Shown piece by piece: positions 1 to 6,721 of a DNA stretch of 9,049 nt; position 1 is the first letter of the stretch; each line of letters begins with the position of its first letter. This DNA is from Xanthobacteraceae bacterium (lineage in GTDB: Bacteria > Pseudomonadota > Alphaproteobacteria > Rhizobiales > Xanthobacteraceae), in NCBI GenBank assembly GCA_030040825.1, contig JASHSY010000268.1:1-9049 (forward strand), written 5' to 3'. The translations under genes were made by a program, and so were the position numbers. Below the pieces are notes generated by a model. That model made no database searches, was not told where the DNA came from, and was given only the letters and a program-made list of their open reading frames with translations.

Positions 1-1081
1 CGCCGCGGCGATAGCATTTCGGTCCGGGATTAGCGCCTGCCGAGTCGGGACCGACCCGAAAGCGCGCGCCGTCGAAATGCAGGATCGAGCCGCCGCCGGC
101 CGCCACCGTGTGGATCAGCATCATCGGCGCGCGCATGCGAACGCCGGCGACTTCCGTCTCGAACGCGTGCTCGTAGCCACCGGCGAAGTGCGACACATCC
201 GTCGACGTGCCGCCCATATCGAAACCGATCAGCCGGTTAAAACCAGCCTGGCGTCCGGTTTCGGCCATGCCGACGACACCACCCGCAGGCCCCGATAGGA
301 TCGCGTCCTTGCCGCGGAACAGATCGGCTGCGGTCAGTCCACCCGACGACATCATGAACATGAGCCGGTGGTCTTTGCGGCCGTCGGCGTTCAGCTCGCC
401 GGCAATCTGGGCGACGTAGCGGCGAAGAATTGGCGACAGGTAGCTGTCAACCACGGTGGTGTCGCCGCGCCCCACCAGCTTAATCAGCGGCGATACTTCG
501 TGACTGGCGGAGACTTGCGGAAAGCCCAATTCGCGCGCCAGCGCCGCCACTTTCCGCTCGTGCTCGGTATACCGGTAGGCATGCATCAACACGATGGCGA
601 CCGCGTGAATACCGTCGTCCCTCGCGCGTATCAGTCCGCTGCGTAACGCTTCGAGATCGAGGACACGCTCGACGGTTCCGTCTGCACGCACGCGCTCGTC
701 GACTTCGATCACGCGCTCGTAGAGCTTGTCCGGTTTGACGATATGGCGTGCGAATATCTTCGGTCGTGCCTGATATCCGATGCGCAGGGCATCGCCAAAA
801 CCCTTGGTGATGACCAGCAGTGTCCGCTCACCTTTGCGCTCGAGCAGCGCGTTGGTGGCGACCGTCGTTCCCATCTTCACTGCGCCAATTCGCGCCGCCG
901 GTATGCCCGCATCTGCGGTGAGCCCGAGCAAGTGGCGAATTCCGGCCATCGCCGCGTCCGCGTACGCGTCAGGATTTTCCGACAGCAACTTGCAGGTAAC
1001 GAGCTTGCCGTCCGGTCGCCGGCCGATCACATCGGTGAATGTGCCGCCGCGGTCGATCCAAAATTCCCAGCTTGCGGACAT
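1..1081 (-). CDS. 5-oxoprolinase (ATP-hydrolysing), N-terminal part, cut by the window edge
   Basis: Translating the minus strand from the ATG at 1081 gives 360 uninterrupted residues that run off the left edge, so the C-terminus is missing. The N-terminus carries the actin-fold phosphate-binding signature WIDRGGTFTD (residues 8-17). It is followed by MGTTVATNALLERKGER at about residues 74-90, a VDERV segment, and SGPAGGVVG and FDMGGTSTDVS in the second half. These match the Hydant_A_N and Hydantoinase_A domains and resemble the eukaryotic/bacterial OPLAH type (about 1,200-1,300 residues, A and B parts fused) more than stand-alone HyuA. The family is cytosolic and hydrolyses 5-oxo-L-proline to glutamate at the cost of ATP, salvaging pyroglutamate from glutathione turnover and peptides. 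It lies 31 bp after the secreted-protein gene on the same strand. No Shine-Dalgarno is seen before the ATG. An N-methylhydantoinase or acetophenone carboxylase-like relative is possible but less likely given the close resemblance to OPLAH. Confidence 0.9.
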   Translation of the reverse strand, partial: MSASWEFWIDRGGTFTDVIGRRPDGKLVTCKLLSENPDAYADAAMAGIRHLLGLTADAGIPAARIGAVKMGTTVATNALLERKGERTLLVITKGFGDALRIGYQARPKIFARHIVKPDKLYERVIEVDERVRADGTVERVLDLEALRSGLIRARDDGIHAVAIVLMHAYRYTEHERKVAALARELGFPQVSASHEVSPLIKLVGRGDTTVVDSYLSPILRRYVAQIAGELNADGRKDHRLMFMMSSGGLTAADLFRGKDAILSGPAGGVVGMAETGRQAGFNRLIGFDMGGTSTDVSHFAGGYEHAFETEVAGVRMRAPMMLIHTVAAGGGSILHFDGARFRVGPDSAGANPGPKCYRRG

Positions 1082-1087
1082 GCGGCG

Positions 1088-1093
1088 ATTATA
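1088..1093 (-). promoter_or_regulatory. Consensus -10-like TATAAT just before the 5-oxoprolinase ATG
   Basis: On the minus strand a perfect TATAAT ends six bases before the ATG at 1081. If used, transcription would start at or next to the ATG and give a leaderless message, which fits the absence of a Shine-Dalgarno. No recognisable -35 hexamer is seen 16-18 bases upstream, so it may be chance in an AT-rich spot (ATTATAAT is also a palindrome). Confidence 0.25.
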
Positions 1094-1112
1094 ATCCAAG
1101 CGCCTGCTTCAG

Positions 1113-2150
1113 CTATTGGGCGGGACCGTGCGCCAGAAGGTCGGCGACGGTGGCAATTTCGTTGCGTGCGTATTTGGGCAGACCGGCGCTGAGTGAATTG
1201 CCGGAATTGAACGAAGACCGGCCCATCAGTACCTGCACAGGCACCAAGTTGCGCAGCACCGGCACTTTTTCGTACTCCTTTTTTTTGTCGAGCACGCTCG
1301 TCTCGATCGCTAGCGCCATGTATGCGGTGACCACAGTTTTGGCGGCGTCGGCCGGATCGGCCTGGAATACGGCGAAGAATTTGCCGAACTTCATGATCTG
1401 GTTGACGTAGAAAATGTTTTGCGCGAGCGCACCGGCGATTGGCGCATCGAGCCCGGTCAGATCCTTCAATCCGGCCTGATCGAGGTCCGCAAGCATGGAA
1501 AACTCGCTCTCAAAATCGATATGGTCTGAAGCCTTCTTCGCGCTGTCGCGCAGCTTGTTTACCAGCATGATGCCGATCGGAATTTTACCCTCGAGTTGAT
1601 AGTTCGACTGGGTGCAGACGAGCACTGGTCGCCCAGTACACCACTTGCGCTGCGGATTCTGATTGCCGGTACCCTGGACGTCAGTTAGCGAATGGACGTT
1701 GTCGGCGGCGATCGCTTTGTGGTGGATGGCCGGATCGACTTTCTCGAGAAACGCCAAACTCACGTAGCGCGCCAGATCAAGCGCGTCTGGCGGCCGGTCG
1801 AGAAGAAAGCGGGCCTGCGCCACATACATGGTAAGCTTTTCCACCGCCGGCGCAGGCGTAGCACCGGGGGTTGCCGCTTTGGTCACGGTCGGTTCGACAT
1901 AGCCGGGGAACAACGCAAGAAACTTCTTTTGCGCTGGATGTACGCGGGCCCAATCGGCAAAGGCCATCAGACTAGACTCGTCGGCTGCCGCACCGTTCTT
2001 CGCATCGCTGAACACGATGATGCCGGGCTTAAGCTGCGCCGAATCCCAATCTTTCGGTGAAGTTGCGTTCGCGATATGAAAGTTTTCCGCGCCGGCTGCA
2101 GACAACGACCCAATCAGGCCGACAAACGCAATCGCGTGCCGAAACCACAT
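1113..2150 (-). CDS. Secreted protein of unknown function, 345 residues
   Basis: I do not recognise this family. The ATG at 2150 is preceded by a purine-rich AAAGAGAA Shine-Dalgarno-like run at usual spacing. The N-terminus is a clear Sec signal peptide: a short basic start (MWFRH), a hydrophobic core (AIAFVGLIGSL) and a likely signal peptidase I site in SAAGA-EN near residues 18-23. The mature protein is soluble-looking, with no further membrane segment. It has a Pro/Ala-rich linker near residue 90 (TPGATPAPA) and a cysteine pair around residues 170-180 (WCTGRP...C) that could form a periplasmic disulfide. The C-terminal half looks helical. The gene starts 24 bp after the PBP stop and ends 31 bp before the 5-oxoprolinase start, all on one strand, so it is probably transcribed with the PBP and may act in the periplasm, perhaps near the wall. 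That role is inferred from position only. Confidence 0.8.
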   Translation of the reverse strand: MWFRHAIAFVGLIGSLSAAGAENFHIANATSPKDWDSAQLKPGIIVFSDAKNGAAADESSLMAFADWARVHPAQKKFLALFPGYVEPTVTKAATPGATPAPAVEKLTMYVAQARFLLDRPPDALDLARYVSLAFLEKVDPAIHHKAIAADNVHSLTDVQGTGNQNPQRKWCTGRPVLVCTQSNYQLEGKIPIGIMLVNKLRDSAKKASDHIDFESEFSMLADLDQAGLKDLTGLDAPIAGALAQNIFYVNQIMKFGKFFAVFQADPADAAKTVVTAYMALAIETSVLDKKKEYEKVPVLRNLVPVQVLMGRSSFNSGNSLSAGLPKYARNEIATVADLLAHGPAQ

Positions 2151-2174
2151 GCAATTCTCTTTCGGTCGCTGGTT

Positions 2175-3899
2175 TTAGTTGGCGCGGCCGCCCCAGAAAT
2201 AGTCCGGATCGCGGCGCGCGTGAACAGTCGGATCGCCGGAATCCCGGAATAGGGGCGAGAATAGCTGACGCAACGGCTCAAGGGGTCCCGCCTGCGGGGG
2301 AGGCGGCTGCCAGCCTTGCGCGGGATAATACGAACGGCCGGTGACATACCGATCGTCGCTTTGCCCTCCCCAATAGCCTTCGGCGGAAGCATCCCCATCG
2401 CGCGAGGCGTAAGCATCGTCCTGGGATAACATCCGGTATTGCGTATCGGCGACTTGGCCGTCGGTCGTGCGGCGGAAATGCTCCATGAAGCCGCCGGCGG
2501 AGACACGGTCGCCGCTCATATAGTCGATCGGTAGATCAATCAGGTGGCGTTGCGCCTCTTTTGAAGGACCACTGAGGAATGCTTTCGGCGCAATACCCTC
2601 GGCCCATATCGCCTGCATAATCGGCTCGAAAATCGGCAAGGCGACCCGCGCTCCGGTCGCGCTTGGACCGAGCGAACGCCGTTTGCCGTCGCCATTATCG
2701 TAGCCGACCCAGACCGCCACGGTGACGTCGTTGGTAAAGCCGACGAACCAGCCGTCGACCGAGTCCTCGGTCGTGCCGGTCTTGCCTGCGACGTAAGGTG
2801 ATAGCGCACCGATCGCCCGCGCCGTGCCGCGCGCCACTACACCCTGCAGGATGGTCTTGAGCTGATAGAACGACGCCCGGTCTGCCGCGCCGACGAAGGG
2901 CAGCGGCGTATCGGGATATTGATAAACGGTGCGGCCGCCGATTTCGATCGAGTCGACGGCGTGCGGCTGCGGCAGCGCGCCTTCATTGGCAACCGCTGCA
3001 TAGAAAGCGGCCAGATCGATCATCCGCACCGGCTGCGCGCCGAGCACGAATGGATAATAGCGAACACAATCTTTGTAGATTTTTGCCGAAACGGCGGTAG
3101 CGCAGACGCTGTCTAGGCTTTTTGCCGGATCGGAGTTGATACCGCCGTCCAGAAGCCGCGCGGTGACGATGTTGACTGAGTTTTCCAGCCCGCGCCGGAG
3201 CGTGAACACGCCACCGGAGTAGTTGCCGGCATTACGCGGCGTCCAATAGTCTTCCTCGCGTGCGATACCGATTTCGGGACCGAGAATACTCCGGCTGTCG
3301 CCGACGCCACTGCCGATCGGCGGCAAGGTGATCGGCTCGTCGAGCACCAAAGTATTCGGCTGCAATCCCGATTGCAGCGCCGTCAAATAGGTTAACGGTT
3401 TGATTGCCGAGCCCGGCTGACGCAGGGTCTGCGAGACACGGTTAAGCTGACTCAGCGGATAGGAAAAGCCGCCGGCCATCGCAAGGATGCGCCCGGTCTT
3501 GTTCTCCAGAACCAGCGCAGCCCCCTGCACGGTCGGTCGCACACGCAACTGCGCCGACGCCGTAACGACTGGAGCCCCTTTGCCTCTCGCTGCGCCCCTG
3601 GCTTCCGCCCTGCCCTCCATGACGCGCACATAAATCACGTCATAAACCGAGAGATTGCGCCTGATTTCCGCGGTCCACGCGTTAAGCGGCAGGATGCGAC
3701 CGTCGGTGAGCCCGACATGGATGACGCCGTCGCCACGCTTGCCGCCCTTGTCGAGAATTACCGCCGTCTGCCAATGCACGTCGTAGAGCGGCAGATGAAT
3801 GGCGGTCAGCGCCTGCTGCCACGCCGGCATCGCTGTCGGCACGGTTGCCGACTCCGCCGGAGGAGCGTTTGATAGCTTGCCCGCGGCGATCTTCTGCAC
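2175..3899 (-). CDS. PBP fragment 2: OB-like linker and transpeptidase domain
   Basis: This frame continues the protein after the junction. A GTG at 3899 lies in it, but family-like sequence begins earlier (NIADA), so the GTG is probably not a real start and no Shine-Dalgarno supports it. In the numbering of the restored protein, an OB-like linker (about 430-530) precedes the penicillin-binding transpeptidase domain. That domain has all three active-site motifs: SAIK with nucleophile Ser585 and Lys588 (Ser codon at 3408-3410), SVN at 662-664, and KTG at 794-796 followed by a typical WFVGFTNDVTVAVWVGYDNG-like strand. The C-terminal 120 residues are rich in Asp, Tyr, Gly and Pro and look disordered. 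Alone this piece has no signal peptide, so without the N-terminal half it would not reach the periplasm. It ends 24 bp before the secreted-protein gene. Confidence 0.8.
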   Translation of the reverse strand: MQKIAAGKLSNAPPAESATVPTAMPAWQQALTAIHLPLYDVHWQTAVILDKGGKRGDGVIHVGLTDGRILPLNAWTAEIRRNLSVYDVIYVRVMEGRAEARGAARGKGAPVVTASAQLRVRPTVQGAALVLENKTGRILAMAGGFSYPLSQLNRVSQTLRQPGSAIKPLTYLTALQSGLQPNTLVLDEPITLPPIGSGVGDSRSILGPEIGIAREEDYWTPRNAGNYSGGVFTLRRGLENSVNIVTARLLDGGINSDPAKSLDSVCATAVSAKIYKDCVRYYPFVLGAQPVRMIDLAAFYAAVANEGALPQPHAVDSIEIGGRTVYQYPDTPLPFVGAADRASFYQLKTILQGVVARGTARAIGALSPYVAGKTGTTEDSVDGWFVGFTNDVTVAVWVGYDNGDGKRRSLGPSATGARVALPIFEPIMQAIWAEGIAPKAFLSGPSKEAQRHLIDLPIDYMSGDRVSAGGFMEHFRRTTDGQVADTQYRMLSQDDAYASRDGDASAEGYWGGQSDDRYVTGRSYYPAQGWQPPPPQAGPLEPLRQLFSPLFRDSGDPTVHARRDPDYFWGGRAN

Positions 3900-5161
3900 C
3901 GCATCGGCGATATTGCCTCGGCGCCGCGAAACACCATGCGGCCCGCGCTGATCTCGTAATGCGCCAAACCTTCCTGCAACGCCGCCTCGGTTTCGCGCTG
4001 CAAGCTCGCGTTGATCGTGGAATGCACCGTGTAGGGCGCGGCAGTCAGGCTCTCGATGCCGTCGGTCTTCGCCTCGCGCGCCAGATAATCGGTGAAATAA
4101 AAGCCGGATTCACGGTGCGGCCGTTCGAAGGCAATAAGCTTGGGCGGCGCGGCGAGCACGGCATCCTTCTGCGTGCTGTCAATCACGCCGTCCTCCTGCA
4201 TGCGGCCGAGCACGTAAGCGAGCCTCTCCTTGGCGCGATCGGGGTGGCGGTCAGGATTGAAATAGCTCGGCCCCTTGAGCAGGCCGGCCAGCATGGCGCC
4301 TTCGCCGAGCGTGAGATCCTTCGCCGATTTGCCGAAATAGCTGCGGGCGGCCATCTCCACGCCCCACGAACCGCGCCCGAGATACGCCGAGTTCAGATAG
4401 AGTTCGAGAATCTCCTGCTTGCTCAGCGTGCTTTCGAGCCGCGACGCCACGATCATTTCGCGGATCTTGCGTTCATAAGTCACATCCTCGCCGACCAGGA
4501 GATTTTTCACGACCTGCTGGGTGATAGTTGAGCCGCCTTGCGGGCGGCCTGGTTCGGCGAGGTTGCCGATGAAAGCGCGGATGATGCCGCGCTCATCGAC
4601 GCCATGATGCTGAAAGAAGCGGCGGTCTTCGGCGGCGACGAAGGCTTTCTGCACGTAGTCTGGAATGTCGGCGAGCGGCAACCAGACCCGCCGGTTGCCG
4701 GGTTCGAACACATCGGCGAATTTCGCCCCCGTGTCGTCGAGCACCACGCTCATGCTTGGCAGCTTGCGGCCCTTCAGCCGGGTCTGGTCAGGCAGGTCGG
4801 CAGCCGCATTGTTGAAGAAGTCGATCACCTGGCCGAGATCGACCACCGGCTTATCGACTGTTTCATTCTTGCAGAACCGGTGATAGGCGGTGTTCAGATC
4901 GGCGAAATTGATGCCGTGAAAAGCCTTGATGTCGGCGCCGACGGCCTTCGGATCGTCGAGTGCGGTGGCGATCAGGCTATCGAGATTGATCGATTCGATG
5001 TCGAAGGCTTGGCGCATGTGCGCGCAGCCGTTGCGCAAAATCTGCACCACCTCGGCCTGATCCTGAGCGGCGTCGAAATGGGTCTTCACCGCTTGCGGTT
5101 GGGTCAGCACTTCGCTTAGCGCCAGGGCAGTCGCGAAGATCTTGACCAAAATCAAGTCCAT
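3806..5161 (-). CDS. PBP fragment 1: N-terminal region and glycosyltransferase (GT51) domain
   Basis: From the ATG at 5161 the frame encodes 416 family-like residues, then about 35 out-of-frame residues before a stop at 3806. The GT51 motifs are all present: EDRRFFQHHG (catalytic Glu178), GGSTITQQ (209-216), RKIRE (231-235), KQEILELYLN (248-257) and AARSYFGK (271-278). This half polymerises glycan strands from lipid II. The catalytic Glu sits near residue 178, later than in typical PBP1A, because of an unusual N-terminal region of about 125 residues with Cys46 and Cys97. The only hydrophobic N-terminal stretch is short (about residues 2-19), so membrane anchoring is not obvious. An in-frame TTG at 5206 would add 15 residues and lengthen the hydrophobic stretch. 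No convincing Shine-Dalgarno distinguishes the two starts; I prefer the ATG. Confidence 0.8.
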   Translation of the reverse strand: MDLILVKIFATALALSEVLTQPQAVKTHFDAAQDQAEVVQILRNGCAHMRQAFDIESINLDSLIATALDDPKAVGADIKAFHGINFADLNTAYHRFCKNETVDKPVVDLGQVIDFFNNAAADLPDQTRLKGRKLPSMSVVLDDTGAKFADVFEPGNRRVWLPLADIPDYVQKAFVAAEDRRFFQHHGVDERGIIRAFIGNLAEPGRPQGGSTITQQVVKNLLVGEDVTYERKIREMIVASRLESTLSKQEILELYLNSAYLGRGSWGVEMAARSYFGKSAKDLTLGEGAMLAGLLKGPSYFNPDRHPDRAKERLAYVLGRMQEDGVIDSTQKDAVLAAPPKLIAFERPHRESGFYFTDYLAREAKTDGIESLTAAPYTVHSTINASLQRETEAALQEGLAHYEISAGRMVFRGAEAISPMRCRRSPRASYQTLLRRSRQPCRQRCRRGSRR

Positions 5162-5227
5162 GATGGGAACGCACAAACCGAGTTGGAGGGACGCTAGAAG
5201 AGGCAACGTTGAATATAGGCATCCGAT

Positions 5228-5256
5228 CCTTACAAAAGGACTTTTTTACGAGTCAA
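5228..5256 (-). promoter_or_regulatory. Candidate promoter of the PBP gene, overlapping a small dyad
   Basis: The 129-174 bp between ampG and the PBP start holds a good minus-strand -35 hexamer TTGACT (5251-5256). The -10 is uncertain: GTAAGG or TGTAAG at 16-17 bp spacing is poor, while a better TATATT at 5212-5217 has no matching -35. The spacer contains a 5-bp dyad TCCTT-TTGT-AAGGA that could be an operator, or, read on the plus strand, a weak hairpin followed by six Ts. No other gene-like content is seen in this gap. Confidence 0.35.
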
Positions 5257-5309
5257 TTGTGCCGCACCGGCGACCCGCGATATCTCTTTGAGCCGACAGC
5301 GCAAAAGCT

Positions 5310-5324
5310 AAAGGCCCGGCCTTT
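5310..5324 (-). terminator. Small hairpin after ampG, possible intrinsic terminator
   Basis: On the minus strand, 12 bases after the ampG stop, AAAGGC-CGG-GCCTTT forms a perfect 6-bp stem with a 3-base loop, followed after AGC by TTTT. The stem is short and the T-run is offset, so strength is doubtful. Its position between ampG and the PBP promoter region makes a terminator reasonable. Confidence 0.45.
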
Positions 5325-5335
5325 TGGCACCGCCG

Positions 5336-6682
5336 CTATCTCTGGCTCGGCGTTAATCCGTCGAAATGACCGCGCCGTTGCAGCCACGCCAACAGGCCGA
5401 GCGCCGGCAGTCCGGCGAGCGTACAAATCACGAAAAACCACGCCCACCCGGCATCGGCAGCAATAAAGCCTGCGCCCGATGACAAGTACGTGCGCCCGAC
5501 CGCGGCGAGCGCCGTGAGCAGCGCATATTGTGTCGCGGTATGCAGCGGATTGCGGCACAAGGCCGAAAGATAGGCGACGAAAATGACGGTGCCGATCGCG
5601 CTGGTAAAGTTTTCAGCTACGATCGCGAAGCTGAGCCACGCCGCATTGTGTCCAAGCACCGCCTGCCAGGAAAACGCAAGGTTCGAGACCGCCTGCAACA
5701 GGCCACCGAGCCAAAGGCTTGCCGGCAGCGAAAATCCGCGCGCGACAAAACCGCCGGCAAACCCGCCAATCAGCGTTGCCGCCAGTCCGACGCCTTTGAT
5801 GATTGCGGCATATTCGTTGCGCGAAAAGCCGAGATCGATCACGAACGGCGCCGTCATCGCGCCCGACAATGCATCGGTGAATTTGAACAGGACGACAAAG
5901 ACGAGCGCGACGACGGCAAAGTCGCGCGACAAAAACTCAGAAAATGCGCCGACCGCCGCCTCAACGACCCGCTGCAACGTGTTCTCGCCGGCGTGCGCAG
6001 CATCCGCGGCACGCGACTTCTGCGGCTCGATCGCGAACAACGTGGTGGCAACGCCGATTAGCACCAGCATTCCCATCAAGGCGTAGCCGACGGTCCAAGC
6101 GCGGTGATACGGCAGACCGAGACCTTGCAAACCGCTCACCAGAAACAGCGCGCCGGCGGTCGATGCCAACATGCCGATGCGATAGGCGGCAACGTATGAG
6201 GCCATTCCGGCCGCCTGCTCGCGCTCATCGAGGCTTTCGACGCGAAACGCGTCGACGACGATGTCTTGGGTCGCCGATGTAACGGCGACGAGAAGCGCGC
6301 CGACAGCCACCGTGAGCGGCGAAATCGAAGGGTCGCAGGCGCCGAGAAAAAGAATCGCCGCAATCAGCAGAAGTTGCGAAAGTAGCAGCCAGCCGCGCCG
6401 ACGGCCCAGCCACCGCGAGAAGATTGGGACGTCAAGCGCGTCAATCAGCGGCGCCCACAAAAACTTGACGGTGTAAGGCGTCCCGACCAGCGCAAAAAGG
6501 CCGATGGTGCCGAGATTGACGCCAGCCTCGCGCATCCAAATCAGCAGCGTCGAGCCAGATAGTGCTAGCGGCAGGCCGGAGGAGAAGCCGAGAAACATGA
6601 CCACCAGCACACGACGCTGCAAATAAACGGCGAGCGTGTCGGTGAAAGAGGCGCGCGCGGCCTTATCGGCTGTCCCAGTCAT
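5336..6682 (-). CDS. ampG: AmpG-family muropeptide permease
   Basis: The 448-residue product is a polytopic major facilitator with about a dozen hydrophobic segments. The region after the first helix shows the AmpG signature: GFSSGLPLALSGSTLLIWM near residues 33-51, then GLFALVGTPYTVKFLWAPLIDAL, a basic loop GRRRGW between helices, and ATQDIVVDAFRVE in the first half. AmpG imports GlcNAc-anhydro-MurNAc peptides from the periplasm across the inner membrane for peptidoglycan recycling, and in species with AmpR/AmpC it feeds beta-lactamase induction. No ampR, ampC or ampD is present here. The ATG at 6682 follows a GGGGAGGG Shine-Dalgarno at 6693-6700 with 10-base spacing. It starts 39 bp after rmuC with no promoter visible in the gap, so the two are probably one transcript. 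The nearby PBP gene makes a cell-wall role more plausible than a generic sugar or peptide transporter. Confidence 0.88.
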   Translation of the reverse strand: MTGTADKAARASFTDTLAVYLQRRVLVVMFLGFSSGLPLALSGSTLLIWMREAGVNLGTIGLFALVGTPYTVKFLWAPLIDALDVPIFSRWLGRRRGWLLLSQLLLIAAILFLGACDPSISPLTVAVGALLVAVTSATQDIVVDAFRVESLDEREQAAGMASYVAAYRIGMLASTAGALFLVSGLQGLGLPYHRAWTVGYALMGMLVLIGVATTLFAIEPQKSRAADAAHAGENTLQRVVEAAVGAFSEFLSRDFAVVALVFVVLFKFTDALSGAMTAPFVIDLGFSRNEYAAIIKGVGLAATLIGGFAGGFVARGFSLPASLWLGGLLQAVSNLAFSWQAVLGHNAAWLSFAIVAENFTSAIGTVIFVAYLSALCRNPLHTATQYALLTALAAVGRTYLSSGAGFIAADAGWAWFFVICTLAGLPALGLLAWLQRRGHFDGLTPSQR

Positions 6683-6692
6683 GCAACCGGCA

Positions 6693-6712
6693 CCCTCCCC
6701 CGGCCGGAGAGG
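6693..6712 (-). promoter_or_regulatory. Hairpin that can sequester the ampG Shine-Dalgarno
   Basis: In the rmuC-ampG gap the minus strand reads CCTCTCC (6706-6712), a 5-base loop GGCCG, then GGGGAGG (6694-6700). These arms pair over 7 bp with one T-G wobble. The 3' arm is the ampG Shine-Dalgarno itself. There is no T-run, so it is not a terminator. The 5' arm begins nine bases after the rmuC stop, so a ribosome finishing rmuC would open the stem, a layout suited to translational coupling. Pairing is read from sequence; function is inference. Confidence 0.4.
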
Positions 6713-6721
6713 CCAATCAAG

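Larger units (their letters stand above)
2175..5161 (-). pseudogene. Bifunctional class A penicillin-binding protein gene, split by an apparent one-base deletion
   Basis: The two reading frames described separately (N-terminal to 3914, C-terminal from 3914) are consecutive parts of one gene. Restoring one base at about 3914-3916 joins ...RGAEA to NIADAVQKI... and gives a continuous protein of about 995 residues with glycosyltransferase, OB-like linker and transpeptidase parts in the normal class A order. Such enzymes sit in the inner membrane and polymerise and cross-link peptidoglycan from lipid II. There is no homopolymer and no slippery heptamer at the junction, so programmed frameshifting is unlikely. 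A recent mutation or a sequencing/assembly error are the main explanations. Every catalytic motif is intact and no second lesion is seen, which favours error or very recent damage. An internal position in a run of three minus-strand genes means expression of the downstream genes could be affected if the lesion is real. Confidence 0.75.

Noticed and set aside
743..1192. Plus-strand open frame of 149 codons at the left
   Set aside because: It overlaps antisense both the 5-oxoprolinase and the secreted-protein gene, which have family or signal-peptide support.
3908..3922. Programmed -1 frameshifting to make the full PBP
   Set aside because: A -1 shift after GCA would produce the right protein, but there is no X-XXY-YYZ heptamer or clear stimulatory structure, and class A PBPs are not known to use it.
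3845..5119. Open frames of 228 and 193 codons on the plus strand opposite the PBP
   Set aside because: Antisense to the glycosyltransferase domain, with no start signals or recognisable family.
5528..6086. Plus-strand open frames of 177 and 167 codons opposite ampG
   Set aside because: Shadows of the ampG coding frame; very rich in Arg, Ala, Lys and Asp, with no supporting signals.
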